The notes beneath the pieces are model-generated. The model saw nothing but the letters and a program-made list of their open reading frames with translations. It ran no database searches and had not been told where the DNA came from. A DNA stretch of 64,000 bases from Nicotiana tabacum (lineage: Eukaryota > Streptophyta > Magnoliopsida > Solanales > Solanaceae), in assembly GCF_000715075.1 (NCBI RefSeq), contig NC_134085.1, positions 138,770,060 through 138,834,059 of the forward strand. The letters run 5' to 3'. The position numbers were made by a program, and so were the translations under genes. Below, in pieces: positions 37,145 to 48,900 of the stretch. Within the stretch, counting starts at the first letter, position 1. The number at the start of each line of letters is the position of its first letter.

Positions 37145-37244
37145 CAACTCTTTTTTCTTCACTAGAATTTTTTTTTCCCACGTGGTTTTTCCTAGTGAGG
37201 TTTTAATGAGACACATGATCTTTTAATGAACATCCAAGGGGGAG
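37145..37244 (+). mobile_element. Diverged copia 3' internal end and purine tract, upstream of the left LTR
   Basis: This block matches 42245-42344, the element's own 3' internal end (CCCACGTGGTTTTT, then CATCCAAGGGGGAG), with about six substitutions and several single-base gaps. An ordinary insertion would show target DNA here. It is the stump of an older copy. Confidence 0.8.
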
Positions 37245-37840
37245 TGTTATAAATATATTATATTATGAATGTTCATTTAGTACTCCGTTGTAAATAAGCT
37301 TCCTGAAGAAGCTTATCCATATGGGACTCCACCGTAAATATGTTTATCTATTTAGTACTATATTGGAAGCTTCTTCAGGAAGCTTATCACTTCGGTACCC
37401 AGTTATGGATAAACATTATCCCCGGTAGAAAATTATCCATCCGGGTATAATGAGCTTATCTTTTCAGTACCCGGTTATGGATAAACATTACCCCCAGTAG
37501 AAGATTATCCATACCGGATATAATAAGCTTATCCATTCAGTACTCCGTTATGGATAAATATTGTTCTCAGTAGAAGATTATCCATATCTGGTACAACAAC
37601 AGCTTACACAGCAGCTTGTAGCAGCTTACACAACAGCTTGTAGTAGCAGCTTACACAGCAGCTTATAGTAGCTTACACTGCAGCTTGTAGTAGCGGCTTA
37701 CACAGCAGCTTGTAGTAGCAGCTTCCTTTCTTCTATAAATAGAAGAGAATTCAGTTCATTATGTACATCAGTTTGAATTCGAATAATATATCAGTTTCTC
37801 TCTATACTTGTCTTTACTTTATAGTCTTTATTTTATAACA
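37245..37840 (+). repeat. Left LTR of the hairpin-bearing copia element
   Basis: Starts TGTTATAAATATATT and ends TTTTATAACA. It contains two perfect hairpins (37294-37316 with loop CTGAA; 37367-37385 with loop TTCAG), three ~73-base tandem units starting near 37402, 37474 and 37547 (GTTATGGATAAACATTA), and a run of CAGCTTACACAGCAGCTTGTAG-like units (37605-37725). TTCTATAAATAGAAGAG at 37731 is a likely TATA box for element transcription. Priming region CGTTATCAGCACGAG follows. Confidence 0.92.
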
Positions 37841-37918
37841 CGTTATCAGCACGAGACTCTGCCATCTCGAGCAAATATTTTGAAAGTATCTGAGGTAAGA
37901 ACTTTCTTTTCCTAAATA

Positions 37919-38779
37919 ATGTCAAATCTTTCTAAATTTGAATTTGTAGCCCTGGATATATCGGGCAAAAGCTACATGTCTTGGGTGTTTGATGCTGAAA
38001 TTCATCTTGATGCGATGGGTCTGGTAGACACCATCAAAGATAAAAATCAGGTATCAAACCAAGACCGTGCCAAAGCAATGATATTCCTACGCCATCACCT
38101 TGATGAGAGCCTGAAAATGGAATATCTTACTGTTAAAGATCCAGTCATACTGTGGAATAATTTGAAAGATAGATATGACCACCTGAAGATGGTCATTCTT
38201 CCACAGGCACGATATGATTGGACTCATTTAAGGCTACAAGATTTTAAATCTATCAGTGAGTATAATTCTGTTATGTTCAGAATTATTTCCCAATTGAAGT
38301 TATGTGGTGATAATATTAATGATCATGATATGTTGGAGAAAACTTTCACCATTTTTCATGCCTCGAATATGCTCCTGCAGCAGCAATATCGAGAGATGGG
38401 ATTTAAAAAGTATTCTGAACTTATCTCACATCTTCTTATAGCAGAGCAACATAATGGGCTATTAATAAAAAATCATGAAAGCCGACCTATTGGTTCTTGT
38501 CCATTCCCTGAAGTGAATGAGACGAACTTCCACCAAGCTAAACGTGGAAGAGGTCGTGGCCCCAGTCGTGGTCATGACCGTGGTTGGGGAAGAAATCCCA
38601 ATCATGGTAATAATAATGCACCAAAGAAGCCTTCTCACCACCAGCAGTGGAAAAGGAAGGAACAAAAGCATGAAGCGGTGCAAGCGCCAAATGTAGAAAA
38701 TGCATGCTATAGATGTGGAGGAAAAGGGCACTGGTCACGTACTTGTCGTACGCCAAAGCACCTGGTTGAGCTTTATTAA
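37919..38779 (+). pseudogene. Copia gag, 286 aa, truncated by a stop
   Basis: ATG at 37919 follows the leader. The product is a copia Gag: LDISGKSYMSW and WNNLKDRYDH in the N-terminal half (UBN2-type), an RG-rich basic stretch (about 211-225) and a zinc knuckle CYRCGGKGHWSRTC (about 263-276) that binds element RNA. It ends at TAA 38777. Reading continues in frame to 38896 with the conserved tail motif HLDVADYF, so the stop probably removed about 38 residues. It may still assemble. Confidence 0.85.
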
Positions 38780-38896
38780 GCCTCCCTGAAGAAGACAGAG
38801 AAAAATGCTGAAGCAAATTTTATTTCTGAAGATAATTTAGACTTCATGCATTTGGATGTAGCTGATTACTTTGCACTCCCAGAAGGAGAAATGTAA

Positions 38897-40700
38897 TCGG
38901 TGGTGAATCTGTAGAAATATAAATATTTTAATTTTTGTTATTTGTAATAGATAGTATGGTTATGTAATTGTTGTACATAAAGAAAAATTATGATTTGATA
39001 ATGATATTTACTATAATATATCTTATTTATGTCATTTTAAAGAATATGGATAATATTATTAGATCAACTTAAACTCTAGCAGAGTTTGCAAGAAATATAC
39101 AACCACCAGAAGTAGTTATATTTCATATATCTCATTGTAATTATATTTTGTTAACCACCAGAAGTGGTATATGTCTATGATCACCAGAAGTGATAATTTA
39201 GGCTTTCTATAGTTACAATTGAAGATAAGCTACATAAATATTCTCTATATTAAATGCACGCCTCGATTTGCTCCTGAAGTAGTAAATATTTTAAAAGAGG
39301 TTGAGGCATCACAATTTAATGTGATTAATGTGCATTCAGATAATTATGTTCGATTTCCTAAAGGATGAGAACTTTTGATAATATTAATCCATTCCCTGAA
39401 GTGAATGTGACAATACTAATAAGTCGGGTAAATATGAACGCGCTCTTGATGTGAATACATTACAATTCACCTCCAGAAGAGTTAATATAATTGAGAGAAT
39501 ATATACTCAATATTTCGTGTTTTAAATTTGCTCCTAAAGAAGTAACACAGTTGAAATTGCCTCTTGAAGTGGAAAAATATTATAAAGAAGAGTTTTCGTG
39601 TGCTTAAACAATTGTTTTACATTGTTTATTTGATTGTGATTTTCTCTCATGACACCAGCAGTGTCTGAGCAATATTTGATAGTACAAAATGTATCAATAA
39701 CTCCTGAAGAGCTAAATGTTTGCCTAAAGAATACATGACACCAGTAGTGCCAGATAAATATTAGATTGTGGATAATAAATTAAGGCTCTCGAAGAGCTTA
39801 TATACAAATATGTCATTCATATTACATGATTATGGTCAAAACATATGTTGTAGTAAACCTGAAGTTTACTAATACAAATGGCTATCATATTGAGACTACA
39901 AATGATTGGAAGATTGATTATCTTCATGTTTCCACAATCATAGGGGGTAAAATAATATGTATGTGAGAAGTTACCTACCCTTATTCTTTAATTTGTACTA
40001 TATCATGTATCACAGTAAACCAGAAGTTTACTAAAGCAAAAGTTTATGTCATAGTAAACCAGAAGTTTACTAAGAGATAGCACATGACATGATAAACTTG
40101 AAGTTTTCATTTGCCATTTTTAAAATGAGCTATTTGAGAATTCATATAAGCATATACTAAAGAACTAGAAGATTCTTCAGGAATTCTCATGTGTTGCTTG
40201 TTCTCATAATGAATTGATTATACCAGCTAAAGTTGGGACTAAGACCCCTGATTCTGAAATATATAAAAGGTGAATATGGGCCCGTTCACCTATCATGTGA
40301 ACCACTTGTAGGTGCATATATGAGATGGTTACATGTGTAATTATTGTCAACCTGCAGTTTGGCATTTGGAATTGCTTTTCTCGATTAAGAGCATAATTTT
40401 CAGATTATGAAATCAAGACAGTTCATCTTGATAATGCTGGTTTATATCCAAGCTGGTTTAGCATTGAATACCTCCTATTAATGTCTAAACCATTGCTTAT
40501 GAGAACAAAGCTTCATGTGTTGGCCTAAGATTTTCTAAATTGCATATAGCAGCACTTGTATGCATCAGATCAACAATATATGATAAATCCTCCCTTCACA
40601 ATTGGTATAGGATCAGAAACCAAATATTTTTACTATCTTTTGTTGTGTGGTATGTGATTAATTTCTCTACCATAATACACAAAGATATGTTTCCCAAAGA
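38897..40700 (+). other. Frame-less internal region with small hairpins
   Basis: No reading frame of note. Inverted-repeat hairpins with five-base loops recur, for example at 39071-39087 (AAACTC/GAGTTT), 39101-39117, 39154-39168, 39180-39194, 39651-39665, 39851-39871 (TAGTAAAC/GTTTACTA), 40014-40032 and 40052-40072. Loops are mostly CAGAA or CTGAA, closed by a C-G pair. Confidence 0.75.
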
Positions 40701-42140
40701 TGATTGAGGATATATGTTAGTTTTTCTAACATTTGAGGGATTGAATAAACAGTTGAAAAATATGTTATATGAATTGAATTATCATGATCCTCACTTAGAA
40801 GATAATTCAAGTCGAATGCCAGAAGCATTTGCTGATCCAAAATTAAATATCATATTTCAGCTGCAAATGCTCCTATTAAAATTAAAGTCCCTGAAGGATA
40901 GAGTTTACTGTACGCATGAAGCGTGGTAGACCAATCGGTTCCAAAGGTAACAATCCTTGAAAAATAGTAGGAGCTAATGATCGAAATGATCATAATGAGG
41001 AGGAAATAAGCTCTAGAAGAGCCCACGACATAACATTTCATGAAACTCCCGAAAAAGTTCAGGTACCTGAAAATAAAGAAAGTGATGAGATCTCCACAAG
41101 TTATGTCGCTTTGGAACTGACACAAAATGATCGTCGACGATATATTTAATACAATATAGTGCACAATATTGTAAACGATTGTGAGGATCGGACTAGCAGT
41201 CCAGACACTTGAAGATGTCGTACCATTTAGATACAAGTCTTAACCTATATGACTTATTTGGCTAAATCTATATGAAGATCCTTGAAGGATTGAAAATGCC
41301 CGAAGCATATAATTCAAAGTCTTGAGAAATGTACTCGATCAAATTATAAAGATCTTTGTACGGTTTAAAGCAATCTGGGCGCATGTGGTATAATCGCCTT
41401 AGTGAATATTTGCTGAAAGAAGGTTACATAAATTATGTTATTTGTCCATGTATTTTTATAAAGAAAATATCATCAGACTTTATTACACTTGTTGTTTATG
41501 TTGGTGACATAAATTGGAACTCCAGAAGAGCTCAAGAGGGTCTTAAAAATGCTTTTACATGGACAAAGTGTACCCATTAAGTACACCATTGGATATTCAA
41601 TCACTTGAAGTGAATAAGGATCTGTTCCAACCTCTAGAAGAGGATGAGGAGCTCCTTGGTCCTGAAATACTCTATCTCGGTGTAGATGTTGCACTTATTT
41701 ATCTTGCTAATGCTAACAAAAGTGGTGCAGATCGTATTGATAATGCAGATGCAGGTTATTTATCCGATACCCATAAAGCTCGATCTCAAACCGGCAAGCA
41801 GGGAGTGAATATGATTGAGATCAGTGATTCATTCGAGAAATATGTGGGTTGGAATGTGAGAAAAGACCCACAATTTTATACAAAGACAATGCTGCATGCA
41901 TAGCCCAATTGAAAGGAAGATTGATAAAAGGAGATAGAACGAAGCACATTTCACCAAAATTATTCTACACACATGATCTTCAGAAAAGTGATGACATTGA
42001 TGTGCAACAAATCCGTTCAAGTAATAATCCAGCAGATTTATTCACTAAATCTTTGCCAACTTCAACTTTTGAGAAGATGACATACAAGATTGGAATGCGG
42101 AGACTCAAATATTTGAAACAAGGTTTTCATCAGGGGGAGT
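40701..42140 (+). pseudogene. Copia pol remnants: reverse transcriptase end and RNase H
   Basis: Readable islands in changing frames: MYGLKQSGRMWYNRL and VVYVGDIN (end of reverse transcriptase, active-site YVDD changed to YVGD) at 41356-41520; PLEEDEELLGPE near 41630-41670; YKDNAACIAQL and KHISPKLFYTHDLQ, then NPADLFTKSLP (RNase H C-terminal zone) at 41849-42140. Integrase, protease and most of reverse transcriptase are gone. Not functional. Confidence 0.8.
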
Positions 42141-42344
42141 AAAATACGCGATGCACTCTTTTTCCCTTACTAAGGTTTTTTCCCATGGGGTTTTCCTTAT
42201 AAGGTTTTTAATGAGGCACCTAACAATGCGTCTTACTAAATATGTGTACTCTTTTTCCTTCACTGGAATTTTTTTCCCACGTGGTTTTTTCCAGTAAGGT
42301 TTTAATGAGGCACATTATCTTTTTAATGAACATCCAAGGGGGAG

Positions 42345-42940
42345 TGTTATAAATATATTATATTATGGATGTTCATTTAGTACTCCGTTGTAAATAAGCT
42401 TCCTGAAGAAGCTTATCCATATGGGACTCCACCGTAAATATGTTTATCTATTTAGTACTATATTGGAAGCTTCTTCAGGAAGCTTATCACTTCGGTACCC
42501 AGTTATGGATAAACATTATCCCCGGTAGAAAATTATCCATCCGGGTATAATGAGCTTATCTTTTCAGTACCCGGTTATGGATAAACATTACCCCCAGTAG
42601 AAGATTATCCATACCGGATATAATAAGCTTATCCATTCAGTACTCCGTTATGGATAAATATTGTTCTCAGTAGAAGATTATCCATATCTGGTACAACAAC
42701 AGCTTACACAGCAGCTTGTAGCAGCTTACACAACAGCTTGTAGTAGCAGCTTACACAGCAGCTTATAGTAGCTTACACTGCAGCTTGTAGTAGCGGCTTA
42801 CACAGCAGCTTGTAGTAGCAGCTTCCTTTCTTCTATAAATAGAAGAGATTTCAGTTCATTATGTACATCAGTTTGAATTCGAATAATATATCAGTTTCTC
42901 TCTATACTTGTCTTTACTTTATAGTCTTTATTTTATAACA
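42345..42940 (+). repeat. Right LTR of the hairpin-bearing copia element
   Basis: Differs from the left LTR only near 42368 (G for A) and 42849 (T for A). Directly followed by AT-rich genomic DNA (AATATATTT). Confidence 0.93.
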
Positions 42941-43848
42941 AATATATTTAAAAACATAAGTTTTAAAAGTTATTTTTATTTTTTAATTCACTTGAAAAAA
43001 AGGGAAAAAAGTAATTCTTTATAATGATAATATATTTAATAATTTCATTTTAGTTACATCGGCGTCATCCTAATGAGCTTTTAACAAAAAAAACTATGCA
43101 AGTGTAAACTCATTCAAGAGCTCATAAAAATCATCACTCAACAATTTGTACTGATAATTAATTTCATAGGTGTACTCCAAGGTTTCTCACAAATTTCAGT
43201 CTCCTAAAGATTAGTTATGCTCAAGTTTTGCCTGTCTTTACCAGACGGTTAAACGAGTTTTCTCTTCCCCCTCCCTTCTTCTTCTTCTTCTTTTTTTTTT
43301 TTTTTTTTTTTTGCTTCTGTTCTAATTCCCCTTTCTATAGACAAAGCAATAAATCATATGATCTTCTTGAGGGAAGTCAACCAATAATTTAATCAGGTCA
43401 ATTCTTAATCTCAACTCAGTGGTTGCAACCAATCTCCCATAGATCATCGATCGAAGGATAAAGGAGGATGGTAGAACTCTTACTAAATCTTGATTACCAA
43501 AATTCCTTCTCAACTCTCATGATTCAACATATCCAATCTATACCTAAAATTTGATTTTACTTTTCTTCCTTTCCTTTAACCTCTGAATTATAAGCTAGAG
43601 GCGCATATACTTTAGAATTGAATAGCAACAATTTTGCTTGGATTTAACCAGGAGACAATATACCTTGATATTCTCGATCATTCTTTGATTCAAAGCATCG
43701 TTCCATCTTAATTGAAAAAGCAAATAACGTTTCAAGAACAAATTTGTGAAGTTTTAAAGTGAAACCTGAAAACAGAAGACTTCAATTATAGAATCTTGTA
43801 ATCCCTAGGTCACTCATTTAAGCTTAACATCTCTCAGATGCTTGCAAC
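42941..43848. other. Gene-free stretch
   Basis: Contains a CTT triplet run merging into a ~23-base T tract at 43277-43313. A 63-codon minus-strand reading at 43322-43513 has no recognisable motif. Nothing else seen. Confidence 0.4.
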
Positions 43849-43861
43849 TTAGCTACTTATC

Positions 43862-44390
43862 TCCACAAGAGGGGTTGCTCTGATGCGGGAGTGGCAAAAT
43901 GGTTCAAAGAAAACAGTTAACCGTCCATATTATCCACTAAAAAATGGGTTGGATAATAAATTTTTTAAAAATGGATCAAATATGGATAAGAACCATATTA
44001 TCCATTTAGAAAATGGATAACCAATGGGTCTAACTTTTATATTTGTGAAGCCTCAAATTGGGGATTCCTCAAGTTAGAGAGACTAAGAATTCTCCCAAAA
44101 GTGATCATATACAAGAAGTCATGGATAACCGTCGATTAACCCGTTTTTTATCCGTATTAAATATGGGTCGGGGCGGATAATTGATTCGTTTTTTCATTAC
44201 TCGTTTTCAACCCGAACCATATCCGACCCGACACGCCCGTTTGTCACTCCTACTCTGATGGTAAGCAACTTCCACTTCCAACTAAGAGGTTGTGAGTTCG
44301 ATTCTCCCCAAGAGCAAGGTGAGAAGTTCTTGGAGGGAAGGATGTCGGGTTTATATTTGGAAACAGCCTCTTTACCCATTGTTGTTGTTG
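43862..44390 (+). mobile_element. tRNA-derived SINE split by a hAT element
   Basis: The two halves 43862-43885 and 44253-44390 join across the inserted element. They read GGGGTTGCTCTGATG then GTAAGCAACTTCC (A-box zone), GAGTTCGATTCTC (B box, 44295-44306) and end in a GTT/TTG repeat, as in tobacco TS and related SINEs. The SINE is flanked by TTAGCTACTTATC (43849-43861) and TTAGCTGCTTATC (44391-44403), a 13-bp target duplication with one mismatch. Confidence 0.88.
43886..44252. mobile_element. 367-bp hAT-type MITE inside the SINE
   Basis: Ends CGGGAGTGGCAAA and TTTGTCACTCCTA are inverted copies, with CTCTGATG duplicated exactly at 43878-43885 and 44253-44260. The interior repeats AATGGATAA and ATTATCCA motifs. 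It must be younger than the SINE it splits. Confidence 0.9.
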
Positions 44391-44552
44391 TTAGCTGCTT
44401 ATCAAAAAATCTTCCCTCCAGACTAGTTATGAAGCAAGTTCAAAATTCAACGCGCACGAATTAAGCTGTTTGATAAAGTGATGGTAAATGAGCCTGTGAC
44501 AAATCTGTCTTGTGTAACAGAATGTCCTGAAGCCGTTTTGTTTAGGCTCAAG

Positions 44553-45313
44553 CTCTAAGATGTATAGTATATTAAAAGTACGAAGGCTCTTAACGAATGT
44601 GGTTCGCCTTTTTAGATAAAATAGTCATTTGATTATTCTCCAAGCTAATATTTAGGTGTTTGAATTAAATCATATTTATTATTTTTAATTCTTTCCTTAT
44701 TTGAATTAAATAAGAAGTCCTTTTATTTAGGATTTTAAAATCATTAAAATTTTACCTATAATACATATCAGAAAATACTAAATTAAAACACTTTGTTTAC
44801 AAGGAAATACCTTAATTTATTGTATTGCTTATTTCCGTCAACTGGATGAAAAGGACTTTTTTTGGTAAAAAATAATATTTATTATAGAATTTGATTTTAA
44901 GAAAGTAGGAATTAGCTTTGAAATTCGTCTTATAGCTAATAGGACATTTTTTGATAATCTATCACTAACCCATAGCTAAATTCTACTCAGCAATGAATAT
45001 TTGCCTTTTAGCTACATAATTTATTATAATTTTTATTTTATTTTCTTTAGTTGGCCTTATCTAGAATACATATTACCTAGACAATTATTTTCATCCAAAG
45101 TTAAAACAAAAGAAGGATAAATAATAGATCACTAAGCTATCAAAATTATTTTTGTTGACCAAATAGGACCAATATTCGTCATTTTCAAGAGCTTATATTT
45201 TTTAAATTATATTTTATGACTCAAACACTTTAGTTAATAATATTTATATAATTTTAAAATTTTATATTCATTAATATAGAGTACACGAGCAAAGCGCATA
45301 CCCTAAGACTAGT
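44553..45313 (+). mobile_element. Possible non-autonomous Helitron
   Basis: The right end reads GCGCATACCCTAAGACTAG followed by T, matching the CTAG-T end of Helitrons. The left end near 44553 begins TCTAAGATG and soon carries GTACGAAGGCTCTTAACG, a block I associate with Solanaceae Helitrons. No target duplication is expected. The interior is AT-rich and non-coding. The 5' limit is uncertain. Confidence 0.45.
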
Positions 45314-45907
45314 ATTTAAGAAAGAGTTGCATGGCAACAAGTGGCAGAAACTACATTCATATTAAAATGACTTCCCAAATTTCAAAAGAAAATCAAACCT
45401 GTGCTGTAAAGTGTCTAAATGAAGAATACATTAGTCCCAGGAAACTCTTGAAAAGTAGTTGATAAATTACACTATAGCATTAACTGTAAACAAGACTAAT
45501 TTACAATACACTATTACATGGAATCACTATAGATTTGAACAAAATCATAACTTGCTGTGAGATTTCCGAGCCCATGTGCCATTCCAGTTGCCACGCAGAG
45601 ATCATCTTTGATATCCTAAAAGACTGCTATGGGCTAACCGTCGCTCTGAGCAGAAACAGACTGAATTCTCCTTCCTTCTGCAACCATCCACATACAAACA
45701 CAAGCAAGCATTTGACAAGCACATTTCATGCATATTCATGTCACACCTCTCAGAAGTGGAGACCAGTTTGGCACAGGGTTCGAGTATCTCTTCCTTAGAT
45801 TCAGGAGAATGCAGTTTTCGATTCTGAAGGTTGTACCGATCACAGTTATCACCCCTTTCACGAACAATAATGCTGACAATCATTTCTTGATGCATATATT
45901 TGACGAC
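45314..45907. other. Downstream region of the AAA-ATPase gene
   Basis: Probably includes the 3' untranslated region of the minus-strand gene. Overlapping short readings on both strands between 45535 and 45925 show no motifs. Confidence 0.5.
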
Positions 45908-48900
45908 CTAAAGGAAATAAGATAACTGCTGCTTCTTTCTAGAACCTCCTTCTCCATAAAGGTCATTCCACTGCTTCAGCTCACTCATTACGGATCCCTC
46001 AGAAGCAAAGCTAGCAGCAACCTAGCAAAAGAAGTGATCCATGAAGATCTGTGTGTATGCCAAATTGAATACAACAAAAGAACTGAAGGAAATAAGTCCT
46101 TCGCATGCATTATTTGTTAAGTATTGATTTCCAGGTTCTTTGGTTCCACAAAAGAAAGACTACAAAGTGGCCAAGTGCTTGATTATTCCATGCCTTAATC
46201 TATATAAAAACAATTCTTGGTTCGTATTGCACTTTTGTGTTAGAAAAACATAATCCTACAATCAGCCACAATATCATCACTAATAATAATGCAGAGCTAC
46301 AGCTAATTACAACTTCTGTGGAATAAACAGCAAACAGGAAATTTCATTTTCAAAAGCAAGGAGATACTGTAATGTCATGATAGTGCAAAGAACCAATTCT
46401 TTATAATATTAGTCCATCCAAGAAATTTTGTGTACCAAAAACAGCAATTTCCTGTCCAAGATGGCCAAAGAGTAGCTTTGGGATCAAATGCTAGGACAAA
46501 GGAAAAATTAATGAAAGAACTAAATGCTTCAGATGGTCCAATCAAAGGAGAACAGAAGTATTTTTATAATTTGGTTTAGGATCTTTTTTGTTTTACGCAT
46601 TAAGCCTCATGGACCCAATATAAGAAATGGATTACCTGATTCTTTGCCTGTCTCATGTCTTCCATGTTTAGAGGCCTCAAAGCAATTACTCTTTCTTCTG
46701 TGGCTTCTTCTTTCTCATCTGAGTGATCTTCTGCACTCTGCCCTTCATCAGCTCTCCGCTTCTTTTCCTATGACGAAGAAGAATATATAAGAGAACACGA
46801 AGAATACACAATAAAGCAGATAGATAAAAAAAGGTTATGTTGTCGAGAAAAATAGGGAGCTTGAAGCTTGCAGTATTACCATATCTTTCTTTCTCTCTTG
46901 TTGTATTAGCTCTCTGACAGGCCGATAAGCTGCTGTTGTGCACAAGTTCTGTTGTTGGAAATTAATGCCTTCAGTTATTTCAAGATAATAATAGGCACAT
47001 TCTTAAATTATTTTGGAAATAGAACATTACAAACCTTAAGATCACTTCCACTATATCCTTCGGTCATGGCTGCGAGCTCTTTAAAATCAAGATCTTCTAC
47101 CTTCTCCTTTGCTAGAAGAGTTCTCAAAATCTTCTCTCTATTCTCAGCTGCAGGTAAACCGACCATAATTCTGGCGAACACGAAAACCAAATTTGAGCAT
47201 TTATATCATTTTGCTATATCATCATAAACTGAAAAAGGTCTCGAAGTTTATAAATGTTTCCTTAACGTCAAAGTATCAATAGGAACCATTGCACAGAGTA
47301 AAATATCTGCAAAACTAACTGCCTACTAAACCTTCAGAAGATAAGGCAAGAGCTAACAAAATTGTTACGATGAGCAACATACCTCTGATCACAGAAGACT
47401 TTTTGTCACCAGAAAATTAAGAATCGTGCAACTAGTCTAGCAGAAAATAATGTAAAACTAACAGAAACACATAACAAATGCATGAATAATATTTTTGTTG
47501 TTCTTCATATTTATGCTCAAAAGAGAAAATCTATGAAGATTACTATAAGAAATAGATCTTCATCCTAGAGTGGAGAAGCTTAAGGGCATCAGCATTTAGT
47601 TCAAGCCGCCAGAGAAGGAGATCTAACTTGCTTTCTGCCTCTCTTTTTTTCTTCCTCTTTTTACAAAGCTTCTTTGAGATGTAGAGGATTAGCAGTAAAG
47701 TTTCGAAATGCATAACATACTGGTGAAAATGAATTCACACGACTGGAGAACACAATTAAGCTAAGTAAATGATTGGTGTCGAGCTGTAGAAGTACCTGCG
47801 CTCAAACCGCCTGATTATTGCTTCATCGAGGTCGAAAGGTCTGTTGGTTGCAGCAAGAACAAGGATACGCTCACCTGGTTTAGTCAATAATCCGTCCCAG
47901 TGAGTCATAAACTCATTCTTAATTTTTCGCATAGCCTCGTGCTCTCCAACTCTTGTCCGCTGCCCGAGCATGCTATCAACCTCATCCACAAAAATGATCG
48001 TAGGAGAAACCTTCGCTGCAAGTGTGAAAAGAGCTCTGACATTCTTTTCATCTTCCCCAAACCATTTTGAAGTAATGGTTGACATTGAGACATTTATAAA
48101 GCTCGCTCCAGCTTCGTTGGCTATTGCTTTGGCCAGCATCGTTTTCCCAGTGCCAGGTGGACCAAAGAGTAGTATACCTCTGCAAGGCTTCAGCAGTCCA
48201 CCGTTGAAGAGGTCAGGTCTTCTAAGAGGAAGCATGACCAGCTCCTGAAGTGATTCTTTAGTTTCATCTAGAGCACCAATATCCGCAAATGTCACTCCAA
48301 TCTCATTTGAAGGTATAACCTCTGGTCTTATCCGCTTCTCGAATTCATTGTCAGGAAGAACTTCCTGTAGATACCATATTACACATTAAAGCAAATGGAA
48401 GAAGCACCAAATGAAGATTGAATTAACAAACAAAAAATCAAGTTGGGCCAAATAGTCAAAATATATACCAAGACGCAAATCAGAGAGTAAAAAATGTAAG
48501 CGCATACTGTGACAAGACAGACATTGTTGAAACCAGTAAATCAGCATTGATTTTTTCAGAGGAATATAAAGACATCCTATAAATTAGTCAACATGACATT
48601 TGAGAAGAAAAAGAAAGAATACAGCTCTCAAGATCAACTACTACCAACTGAAAGGTTTAGTAGAGAAGGTTGTTAAAAAAATTCTATCAGGTGCGGCACA
48701 TACCGGGGCCTTAATCTCTCCATCCTTTTTTGCTGAAGGAACTGATTTTTCAGCCTCGCCCTTACTCTCAGATGTTGGGTTCCCAGACTTTGTTTCAGGC
48801 TTTAACCCAATATCCCCAGTATCCTATTTTTGATTGAAAAGAGAAAACAGAATTAATTTCGTCTGAGATAATTCCTCAAGGTTCAACAGAAACACCAAAA

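Larger units (their letters stand above)
37245..42940 (+). mobile_element. Non-autonomous Ty1/copia element with near-identical LTRs and hairpin array
   Basis: LTRs of 596 bases (37245-37840, 42345-42940) differ at two positions by eye. A gag gene is nearly whole; pol survives only as broken pieces at 40700-42140. Gag has the PFPEVN block and motifs of the Ale/Retrofit branch (tentative). The purine tract CATCCAAGGGGGAG precedes the right LTR. The 38.9-40.7 kb part has no reading frame and many small hairpins. No target duplication can be shown because the left LTR is preceded by element sequence. Low LTR divergence beside ruined pol means this copy was recently mobilised by enzymes from elsewhere, or that its LTRs were homogenised. 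Confidence 0.85.

Noticed and set aside
39261..39287. Another member of the hairpin series (GCTCCTGAAGTAGT)
   Set aside because: The loop motif is present but the arms pair poorly, so it was not counted.
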